From positions 1-20,217 of the IMG/VR virus record IMGVR_UViG_3300051212_000104: a stretch of 20,217 nucleotides of DNA. One strand, written 5' to 3'. Under the pieces are notes generated by a model. The model was not told where the DNA came from, did not search any database, and was given only the letters and a program-made list of their open reading frames with translations. The position numbers and the translations under genes were made by a program. This document shows positions 7,170 to 13,015 of the stretch, piece after piece; position 1 is the first letter of the stretch; every line of letters begins with the position of its first letter. The DNA is from a virus.

Positions 7170-8222
7170 ATGAGCAATGAAACATTAGAAAAGACCATTG
7201 CAGCAGGTACAACTGCTACAGGTACATTCGCTTCCGCAACAGGCGGAACTGGCGTACACCGTGCTTCCGAAAACGGAAATGGTGGTCTTCTAAATCCAGA
7301 GCAGTCAGCTCGCTTCTTGGACTATATGTTCGACGCAACCGTAATTGGTAAAGTTGCACGTACAGTACGCATGAGAGCAGACACTACTGAGATTGATCGT
7401 ATGTCAGTTGGTGAGAAACTGATGAAGATTGCTACTGAAGGTGACGACACAAACAGCGCAAATTCAGGAGTAACTTTCTCAAAGATTTCTCTAACAACAA
7501 AGAAGCTCCGTCTTGATTGGGAACTCTCAACAGAGTCCCTAGAAGACAACATCGAGGGTGCAGATCTTGAAGATCATATTGCACGTTTGATGGCAACACA
7601 GGCAGGTAATGATATTGAAGATGTTGTTCTCAATGGAGACACAGCACTTTCTTCAGACCAGCTTTACAAAGCATTTGATGGTGTAGTTAAGAAGTCAAAG
7701 GCTAATGGACACGTAGTTGACGCAGCAGGTGCTAACGTATCTCGTGCAGTATTCAATTCAGCATTGAAGGCACTTCCACGTAAGTACAAGCAACGTCGTA
7801 CTGATCTTCGTTTCCTTTCAGGAAGCAATTTGATCCAGGACTACTTGTATTCAACAAGCCAAAATATTCAGAACGTAAACCCACAAGATATTGCATCAAG
7901 CATTATCCGTGGAGAAGTTGCACCACTTGGTGGTCCAGCAGGTTACGTAGCACCATATGCATTTGGTATTCCAATTGTTGAAGTTCCTCTATTGAAGGAA
8001 ACTCAGACAGGTGATTACTCAGGTGCAGCAGGATCTCACGGAGATATCCACTTGACATTCCCAAATAACGTAGTTATTGGTATCAAGCGTGATGTAACTG
8101 TTTACAGATTCTTCTGGCCAAAGAAGGACTCAATCGAGTACACAATGTTTACTCGTGTAGGCGTTCAGATTGAACAAGCAGATGCTTGGGTAGTCGTAAA
8201 GAACGTTAAGGTCGCTTCTTAA
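7170..8222 (+). CDS. Major capsid protein (HK97 fold)
   Basis: This 350-residue protein sits right after the protease/scaffold gene. Its features suit an HK97-type capsid protein: a short flexible Gly/Thr/Ala-rich N-terminus (about 1-38), the segment NPEQSARFLDYMFDATVIG (42-60) leading into RTVRMRADTTEIDRMSVGE, a long spine-helix-like region with ESLEDNIEGADLEDHIARLM (about 122-141), and a late FPNNVVIGIKRDVTVYRFFW segment. It resembles actinophage capsid proteins. There is no large delta-like domain. Arginine is encoded almost entirely by CGT/CGC here, whereas most neighbours favour AGA, indicating selection for high expression. The ribosome site AAGGTAGGTG precedes the ATG, and a strong terminator lies 19 bases after the stop. 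Confidence 0.9.
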   Translation: MSNETLEKTIAAGTTATGTFASATGGTGVHRASENGNGGLLNPEQSARFLDYMFDATVIGKVARTVRMRADTTEIDRMSVGEKLMKIATEGDDTNSANSGVTFSKISLTTKKLRLDWELSTESLEDNIEGADLEDHIARLMATQAGNDIEDVVLNGDTALSSDQLYKAFDGVVKKSKANGHVVDAAGANVSRAVFNSALKALPRKYKQRRTDLRFLSGSNLIQDYLYSTSQNIQNVNPQDIASSIIRGEVAPLGGPAGYVAPYAFGIPIVEVPLLKETQTGDYSGAAGSHGDIHLTFPNNVVIGIKRDVTVYRFFWPKKDSIEYTMFTRVGVQIEQADAWVVVKNVKVAS

Positions 8223-8241
8223 TTAGGATTAAATTCCGCAA

Positions 8242-8273
8242 GAATAGCCCCCAGAGCAATTTGGGGGCTGTTC
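8242..8273 (+). terminator. Intrinsic terminator after the capsid gene
   Basis: A 12-bp stem, GAATAGCCCCCA pairing with TGGGGGCTGTTC (one G-U), encloses the 8-base loop GAGCAATT. The central eight pairs are perfect and mostly GC. The sequence after it is AT-rich (ATTTAAAT) rather than a pure T-run. It would end the head transcript after the capsid gene. Confidence 0.8.
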
Positions 8274-8297
8274 ATTTAAATATATCAATGCTATAAT
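8269..8297 (+). promoter_or_regulatory. Promoter for connector genes
   Basis: A perfect TATAAT (8292-8297) lies 29 bases before the ATG at 8326. The best -35 candidate at 17-base spacing is TGTTCA (8269-8274), a weak match that overlaps the terminator's 3' arm. The expected transcript start is near 8304, leaving a short leader with AAAGGAG at 8314-8320. Confidence 0.55.
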
Positions 8298-8325
8298 TGA
8301 TGTACCTATTATCAAAGGAGTATAT

Positions 8326-8724
8326 ATGTCATTCGAGACATTAAAAGTATCGGAACTAAGAAAAATAGCAGAAGATTTTGCTGTAGAGACAGATGGCCTT
8401 AAGAATAAGGCAGATATAATTGCAGCCCTCGCAGAAGAAGGCGTAACTTGGTCAGTATACAGTAAGACCATTCAAAAAATTGAAGATGAGAAAGAAGATG
8501 CTCCAGAAGTTCTTCCAAAGTTTGATCCAAAGGCGAAGCAGGCGGAAGGATCAGTATTAGTCAGAATGACTAGGGCAAACTTTAGATATGATATTTTGGG
8601 ATATACCTTTACAAAGGATCACCCATTTGTAGCAATGTCAGAAAAAGATGCACAACATATTTTTGACAGCCAAGAAGGATTCAGATTAGCTAACCCAACG
8701 GAAGTACAAGAATTTTATAGCTAA
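8326..8724 (+). CDS. Rho_N/SAP-like N-terminal domain protein downstream of capsid
   Basis: This is a 132-residue protein. Residues ~4-40 (LKVSELRKIAEDFAVETDG followed by KNKADIIAAL) match the helix-extended-helix pattern of Rho N-terminal/SAP-like domains, which often bind nucleic acid. Residues ~50-73 are a charged linker. Residues ~74-132 form a second, beta-containing part (GSVLVRMTRANFRYDILGY). Small Rho_N-like genes next to the capsid gene are familiar in actinophages; their role is unsettled. Given its position, a head-associated or head-completion protein is as likely as a regulator. AAAGGAG ends 5 bases before the ATG, and the gene has its own TATAAT promoter after the capsid terminator. 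Confidence 0.75.
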   Translation: MSFETLKVSELRKIAEDFAVETDGLKNKADIIAALAEEGVTWSVYSKTIQKIEDEKEDAPEVLPKFDPKAKQAEGSVLVRMTRANFRYDILGYTFTKDHPFVAMSEKDAQHIFDSQEGFRLANPTEVQEFYS

Positions 8725-8739
8725 TATGTAGGAGGAGAA

Positions 8740-9720
8740 ATGGCAGAGGTTCTAGTTGGAACTAATTCACCAGTAAGTCATCAAGTCTATTGGCAAGGAG
8801 AAGTTGTAGATGCAGATTCTGCTCCTACTGTCAAAGTATATGACATTACTGAAGATCCTGCCATATCCCCACCTATTGATCCTGAAACTCTTTTAACAAC
8901 AATTACATCTATCAAAGATGAAACAAATATTGGAGTATACAATGTATATCTCCCGTTGTCCTACACCAACAGACCTAGAAAATTAAGATTGTTGTGGCAG
9001 TACCAAGTTTCTATGAACAATGTTTCAAAAGACCATGTTGTATTTATTACCCAACCATATACAGATTTATCACAAGCTTCAATATCTTTAGGAATAAGTA
9101 CAGATCCATCTGATCCAATGTATAAAAGCTTTAAAGAATTACAAGCTGCAGAAAGATATGCAAGGAAAAAGATAGACGTACATTGCGGACAAAAATTCTA
9201 TCTGTATGATGATTCGTTTACAGTTTATGGAAATGATTCTGATACTTTATTGCTTCCACAAAAATTAAATGATTTGCATGAAATTTATGCAAATGATTTG
9301 TTAATGTATGATAAATTTGCTCCACTTAATAATTTTGGATATCAAATAGATGTTACAGTTAGTGGATTTGGCTTAAAATTAAACAGAGCGGCCATGCTCG
9401 ATAATATTACATATACAGCAAACGGAATGGTTCCTCCGTCTATTCATGATTACACTGGTGTATTTAGACAACCAGACCAATATAAAATACAAGGAAAGTT
9501 TGGCTGGGCAGATGTTCCAGACGAAGTAGAACTAGCCTGTATTGAATTGATGAAAGATTATTTTTCCCAAGATAAAACTTGGAGACACAAGTACTTAAAG
9601 AATATCCAAACATTTGATTGGCAGTTTGAATATAACTCAGAAGTTTATTCTGGTACTGGTAATGCTTACGCAGATCAATTGTTGGCTGACTATGTCTTAA
9701 ACCAGGCGGTAATCATTTAA
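8740..9720 (+). CDS. Head-tail connector (adaptor, gp6-like)
   Basis: This is a 326-residue protein. Residues ~1-105 are beta-rich and may be an Ig-like or accessory domain. From ~125 on, the helical adaptor pattern appears: YKSFKELQAAERYARKKID (about 128-146), a beta hairpin section, and a terminal helix GWADVPDEVELACIELMKDY (255-274), the hallmark of connectors that dock on the portal's underside. It is larger than the usual 100-200-residue adaptor because of the N-terminal extension. GGAGGAG at 8731-8737 is the ribosome site. The stop overlaps the next ATG (TAATG). Confidence 0.75.
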   Translation: MAEVLVGTNSPVSHQVYWQGEVVDADSAPTVKVYDITEDPAISPPIDPETLLTTITSIKDETNIGVYNVYLPLSYTNRPRKLRLLWQYQVSMNNVSKDHVVFITQPYTDLSQASISLGISTDPSDPMYKSFKELQAAERYARKKIDVHCGQKFYLYDDSFTVYGNDSDTLLLPQKLNDLHEIYANDLLMYDKFAPLNNFGYQIDVTVSGFGLKLNRAAMLDNITYTANGMVPPSIHDYTGVFRQPDQYKIQGKFGWADVPDEVELACIELMKDYFSQDKTWRHKYLKNIQTFDWQFEYNSEVYSGTGNAYADQLLADYVLNQAVII

Positions 9721-10148
9721 TGAATGATCTAGTAGAAGCTGTACTCAGCATGAAAGCAGACGTCTATAGACAGTCTGAAACACAAGACCCAGACACAGGC
9801 GAAATTGTTCGCTCTTGGATGTATTACAAAACAGTCAATTGTCACGCCAAAGGAGTTATCAGCAATTCCGCTACAACTCGTTCAAGCGACAAACAAGTTT
9901 TTGCTACTAAATATCTTAACGATCAAGTAATTCAAGTTCGTACACAAGAGCGTTTAATTAATAGAGAAAAAATAACAAATATTCGTGATGCTGCAGGCAA
10001 TGTTATTTGGAGAGAAGCAAATTATCCAAATGAGACTCCAACAGTATTTGAGGTTATTGGAACAACGCCAATAACAGATCCATTTGGTCAATCAATTGGG
10101 TATAGCACTTCTATGAAGAGATCGGAGAATCAGCAAATTGGGCTCTAG
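9720..10148 (+). CDS. Head closure (stopper)-like connector protein
   Basis: This 142-residue, mostly beta protein is placed second in the connector series, where head-closure proteins lie in HK97- and SPP1-like phages. The N-terminal segment SMKADVYRQSETQDPDTGEI (about 10-29) followed by a WMYY strand is a common opening of this family, which starts with a metal/DNA-plug barrel. Assignment rests on size, fold impression and gene order. It is coupled to the adaptor gene by TAATG and overlaps the next gene by up to 11 nt. Confidence 0.6.
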   Translation: MNDLVEAVLSMKADVYRQSETQDPDTGEIVRSWMYYKTVNCHAKGVISNSATTRSSDKQVFATKYLNDQVIQVRTQERLINREKITNIRDAAGNVIWREANYPNETPTVFEVIGTTPITDPFGQSIGYSTSMKRSENQQIGL

Positions 10149-10923
10149 CGAAATGCTTGTTGCAGCTGCCAGCGGTCTCGAAGGATTGATGGTTGGCAAT
10201 AGAGATAATCCTATAATGAAGGATAGTACTGTTGCACAAATTTCAGCTTTTGTTTATTATCAAACACATGTCCTTGCTAAATTAGAAAGCAGCAAAGAAT
10301 TTCAAAATTTATTTGGTAAAACAATATTTCAGCAAATTGAAAAAGATTTTCCTTTATTTATAGATTCACAGGCTAGAACAAAACCAAAATCTTTTCACCA
10401 TGTTTATGAATGGGGGAAAGCTGGTAACTCTCAAGCACGTCTTTTTAAATTAAATAAATTAACACAAGACGGATTATCATTTAAATTAGATTATGAATTT
10501 TTACCATCAATAACAAATGTTCCAAATAGATCCAGCAGGCGCAGATATAAATTTGAGGATAAAGCTTCTGTGATGGAAGCTGGAATGCCCGTAATAATCT
10601 CTCCTAAGGCCGCAGAGCGCCTAGTATTTAAGATTGATGGTGAAACAGTCTTTATGCCTAAAGGGGCTTCTGTGACCGTCCAGAGGCCTGGAGGATCGGC
10701 TGTTAAAAACCAATTTAGACTTGCTTATAGTAGATGGTTTAGTAGTGATCTTGTTAATTTATCTATTAAAAGATCTGGGTTTCAAAGAATATTTAATTCA
10801 TCATTAACTCGTGCATTATCTCTTCCATCAGACATTAAAAAAGTTAGATATTCATTTAGTAGAAATACAATTCGTGCTCAGGCAGATATGGCATTAAAAC
10901 AATCATTTGGAGGCGCATTATGA
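10138..10923 (+). CDS. Neck/tail-completion protein, HK97 gp10-position
   Basis: This 261-residue protein is third in the connector series. The segment SFHHVYEWGKAGNSQARLF (about 85-103) is distinctive and I associate it with actinophage neck proteins, without a firm family name. A helix-rich N-terminus and basic C-terminus flank it. The TTG at 10138 is taken as start because GGAGAA at 10124-10129 precedes it. The alternative ATG at 10153 has no ribosome site. TTG is also used by the chaperone gene in this window. GGAGG at 10909-10913, inside this gene, serves the next gene. Confidence 0.6.
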   Translation: MGSSEMLVAAASGLEGLMVGNRDNPIMKDSTVAQISAFVYYQTHVLAKLESSKEFQNLFGKTIFQQIEKDFPLFIDSQARTKPKSFHHVYEWGKAGNSQARLFKLNKLTQDGLSFKLDYEFLPSITNVPNRSSRRRYKFEDKASVMEAGMPVIISPKAAERLVFKIDGETVFMPKGASVTVQRPGGSAVKNQFRLAYSRWFSSDLVNLSIKRSGFQRIFNSSLTRALSLPSDIKKVRYSFSRNTIRAQADMALKQSFGGAL

Positions 10924-11432
10924 CAGTTAATTATAAACTAGATGCCTCTTATGAGATTCGTAAATATTTATGGGATCAATTTTTAACCATAGGGATATTT
11001 GAAGAAGAAGATTACTGGTCAGACAATTTGGGTGAGACAACTGTTCCTATAATCCCAGTACAGCAATCTGCTGAAATGGATCAATTTTTAAGTGGCAAAA
11101 AGCATATAGTTTATGACAAAATAGGTATGTCATATGAAGACAACTGGATGATATGCTGTGAACAAATTGCCTTTACTCTATATGCTACAAATGTGGCAGA
11201 AATTGGAGAGATGAGAAACTTCATCCTAGACCTCTTCAGAAGAATGGATGATTCAGCAAGAGATGTTAATGCCTTTATAGGGGTAAATAATAAGTTTAAG
11301 TTCCATAGTATATTTGTAGCAGAGATATCTCCAACAGAGCCATCTCAGGAGCTTAAGGGATTTTTCTCGGCTGACGTGATTATTGAGGCCAAATATTCCC
11401 GCCAAGTTGACGGTAGAGGGCGCTTTTTATAG
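10920..11432 (+). CDS. Tail terminator-like protein
   Basis: This 170-residue protein is encoded immediately before the tail tube gene, the usual place of the tail terminator that caps the tube and joins it to the neck. The pattern fits this alpha/beta family: an N-terminal amphipathic helix (YEIRKYLWDQFL), a central beta region, a helix with NFILDLFRRMDDSARDVN (about 100-117), and final strands. Sequence alone does not prove it. The start overlaps the preceding stop (ATGA), with GGAGG six bases upstream. Confidence 0.62.
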   Translation: MTVNYKLDASYEIRKYLWDQFLTIGIFEEEDYWSDNLGETTVPIIPVQQSAEMDQFLSGKKHIVYDKIGMSYEDNWMICCEQIAFTLYATNVAEIGEMRNFILDLFRRMDDSARDVNAFIGVNNKFKFHSIFVAEISPTEPSQELKGFFSADVIIEAKYSRQVDGRGRFL

Positions 11433-11433
11433 T

Positions 11434-11462
11434 TTGCCTTAGGACCCAAAATACCATAGAAT
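11434..11462 (+). promoter_or_regulatory. Promoter candidate for the tail tube gene
   Basis: TTGCCT (11434-11439) and TAGAAT (11457-11462) are separated by 17 bases in the 104-base gap before the tube gene. The transcript would have a leader of about 68 bases containing a T8 run, the 18-bp palindrome and the strong ribosome site. This gives the abundant tube protein its own transcript, closed by the terminator at 12266. Confidence 0.5.
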
Positions 11463-11497
11463 TAGACAAAGAGGAAAGAGCCTAGCCAGCTTGTTTT

Positions 11498-11515
11498 TTT
11501 TATAACGTTATAAAA
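11498..11515. promoter_or_regulatory. 18-bp perfect palindrome in tail tube leader
   Basis: TTTTATAACGTTATAAAA is a perfect palindrome just after a T-run and 6 bases before the AGGAGGTG ribosome site of the tube gene. As DNA it could be an operator. As RNA it could form a small AU hairpin close to the ribosome site. The T-run lies before, not after, the stem, so it is not an intrinsic terminator for + strand transcripts. Confidence 0.45.
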
Positions 11516-11536
11516 TTTCACAGGAGGTGGAAATAA

Positions 11537-12250
11537 ATGGCATTAGATGCAAGAAATATTCTCGTAGGTGCTTCTCCACTGTATCTTTCAAAGAAGGATT
11601 CAACAGATAACACTTACGCAGCAGTATTGCCAGAAGGTTCAAATGTAACCGCTGGTACATCTGTTCTTAATGATAATAAGACAGATCTAAGAAATGCAAC
11701 TTTATCTGCAGCATATCGTAACGTTGGTTATACAAACAATGGTCTTCAGATCACATATAACCCAACATTCGATTCAGTAACAGTAGACCAGCTTCTTGAT
11801 ACAGCAAAACTGTTCAAGTCAGCTATGGAGGTTATGATCGCAACAGAAATGTCCGAAGGTACACTAGAAAACGTTCTAGCAGTATTTGGACAGGCAAGCG
11901 ATGGAACATCAACAATTGATGCTGATAACACTCTAACAACTTACGATGCAACAGCAAAGAAGCAAGAACTTGGTTTGTCAGCAGGTGCTCTTGGTGTTCA
12001 ACCAACAGAGCGTCAGCTAATCGCAGTTGGTCAAGCACCAACAGCTCTTGGAACATTTGATGGTTCTTCAACCGCAAATACCAAGTCAGAGCGTGTATAT
12101 TATGCACGTCGTGTTCTTTCGGTCCAACAGTCACAATTCTCATTGGCCCGTAATACACCAACCACATTTCCAGTAACCTTCCGTCTTCTCCCAGATGCAC
12201 AATATGCAGGAGCAGAGTACGGTAAGATTATTGACCGTGTCCTTAGCTAA
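11537..12250 (+). CDS. Major tail (tube) protein
   Basis: This 237-residue protein lies between the tail terminator and the chaperones, the standard place of the tail tube subunit. The sequence is beta-rich with Thr/Ala/Ser repeats, opens with DARNILVGASPLYLSKK, and ends with FPVTFRLLPDAQYAGAEYG (about 213-231), consistent with tube subunits that assemble in stacked hexamers around the tape measure. Codon choice resembles the capsid gene, with many CGT codons, which fits high expression. AGGAGGTG at 11522-11529 is one of the strongest ribosome sites here. A strong terminator follows 15 bases after the stop. Confidence 0.82.
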   Translation: MALDARNILVGASPLYLSKKDSTDNTYAAVLPEGSNVTAGTSVLNDNKTDLRNATLSAAYRNVGYTNNGLQITYNPTFDSVTVDQLLDTAKLFKSAMEVMIATEMSEGTLENVLAVFGQASDGTSTIDADNTLTTYDATAKKQELGLSAGALGVQPTERQLIAVGQAPTALGTFDGSSTANTKSERVYYARRVLSVQQSQFSLARNTPTTFPVTFRLLPDAQYAGAEYGKIIDRVLS

Positions 12251-12265
12251 TAATTAAGGATTTTG

Positions 12266-12294
12266 GAAAGCCCCCCTCAAATAGGGGGGTTTTC
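12266..12294 (+). terminator. Intrinsic terminator after the tail tube gene
   Basis: GAAAGCCCCCCT pairs with AGGGGGGTTTTC over 12 bp with one G-U, around a 5-base loop CAAAT. The 3' arm runs directly into TTTTCTGTTT, the expected U-rich tract. It is the clearest terminator in the window. Confidence 0.9.
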
Positions 12295-12297
12295 TGT

Positions 12298-12326
12298 TTG
12301 TGTTAATAAAATGCTTTTGTTATAAT
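12298..12326 (+). promoter_or_regulatory. Extended -10 promoter for chaperone/tape measure operon
   Basis: TGTTATAAT holds a perfect -10 TATAAT (12321-12326) with the extended TG one base upstream. TTGTGT (12298-12303) lies 17 bases before it as a weak -35. The expected start near 12333 gives a leader of about 24 bases with GAGGAGG at 12344-12350. It starts right after the tube terminator. Confidence 0.65.
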
Positions 12327-12356
12327 GATTTAGACCTATCCTAGAGGAGGATAAAA

Positions 12357-12689
12357 TTGGCAACAACAGTATATAATGTAGAAGAGATCGAACTACAAAA
12401 TGGGGCTAAAGCAAAACTAAAGCCACTATCAATTTTTGATCTTCGTGAATTCATGAAAGCTATGTCTAAAGCATCAGACGTACAAACAGAAGATGAAACA
12501 ATTACAGTTCTTATAGATGCATGTGCAGTAGCATTACGTTCACAGCTACCAGAATTAGTAGCAGATAGAGAAGCACTAGAAAAAGCATTGGATGTTCCAA
12601 CAATCAATCGCATACTTGAAGTGTGTGGAGGGATTAAGATGGACGACCCAAACCTACTAGCGGCAGCGGTTCTGGCTGGTCAGAACTAG
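12357..12689 (+). CDS. Tail assembly chaperone, short form (G-like)
   Basis: This 110-residue protein initiates at a TTG, decided by GAGGAGG ending 6 bases upstream. The opening (ELQNGAKAKLKPLSIFDLREF, about residues 11-31) is typical of tail assembly chaperones: a short strand-turn and then a helix. The rest is helical, with a cysteine-containing region near residues 90-95. With the longer frameshift product it coats the tape measure protein during tail assembly and does not enter the virion. A small fraction of ribosomes is expected to slip at 12647-12653. Confidence 0.82.
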   Translation: MATTVYNVEEIELQNGAKAKLKPLSIFDLREFMKAMSKASDVQTEDETITVLIDACAVALRSQLPELVADREALEKALDVPTINRILEVCGGIKMDDPNLLAAAVLAGQN

Positions 12690-13012
12690 ATTTAGCCGCT
12701 TTAGAAGGAGAAGTATTTCTCCTAGGACATTGGAAGAATTACCAGGAGTTAGAAGAAAATCTTTCAATGCCAGAGTTGATTCAAACTTTGAAAGCAATGC
12801 ATAAAAAGGAAGGCGATAGCCGAAAGTTTATGGCTTCAATGCAAGGAGTGAATTTAACTGAAGAAAATACAGAAGGGCCTAGTTTCGAAGACATCAGAAG
12901 ACGAGCATTAGGAATTAATGCAGCAGCAGATGATGTCGTTTCATTACAAGGATCGCTTGCTACGCAAGCAGGATTTGGAATTGGAGCAGGGTTAGGCTAC
13001 TCACAGGAGTAA
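12357..13012 (+). CDS. Tail assembly chaperone, -1 frameshift fusion (GT-like)
   Basis: Ribosomal slippage after codon 99 joins the G-like frame (12357-12653) to the -1 frame (reading resumes at 12653, stop 13010-13012), giving a 218-residue protein. The -1 frame has no stop between 12653 and 13010 and encodes a Gly/Ser linker (PTSGSGSG), then ELDLAALEGEVFLLGHW and a helical region, which I associate with T domains of actinophage chaperones. The separate reading frame has no good start or ribosome site of its own before the ATG at 12767, where half the conserved domain would be lost. The tape measure ATG follows 3 bases after the stop. Confidence 0.82.
12647..12700 (+). promoter_or_regulatory. 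Programmed -1 frameshift signal (slippery heptamer plus stem)
   Basis: C CCA AAC (12647-12653) has the X XXY YYZ pattern in the zero frame. Five bases later an outer stem, AGCGGC (12659-12664) with GCCGCT (12695-12700), encloses a 6-bp inner hairpin, GTTCTG (12669-12674) with CAGAAC (12681-12686), looped by GCTGGT. The outer pairing spans the G stop codon. Spacing and structure suit stimulation of -1 slippage. Confidence 0.8.
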
Positions 13013-13015
13013 TAA

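Noticed and set aside
6416-7198. 260-codon open frame on the minus strand opposite the protease/scaffold gene
   Set aside because: It is a by-product of the Ala/Glu/Pro-rich codons of the scaffold linker; low-complexity Ser/Ala product, no ribosome site, antisense to a clear gene.
11480-11502. Terminator formed by the T8 run after the tail terminator gene
   Set aside because: No convincing stem precedes the T-run; the palindrome lies after it.
11832-12200. 122-codon minus-strand open frame within the tube gene
   Set aside because: No ribosome site or recognisable domain, Leu-rich translation, and fully antisense to the tube gene.
12767-13012. Independent gene starting at ATG 12767 before the tape measure
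   Set aside because: The same frame is open and conserved-looking back to the slippery site, and no ribosome site serves 12767; it is the T part of the frameshift product.
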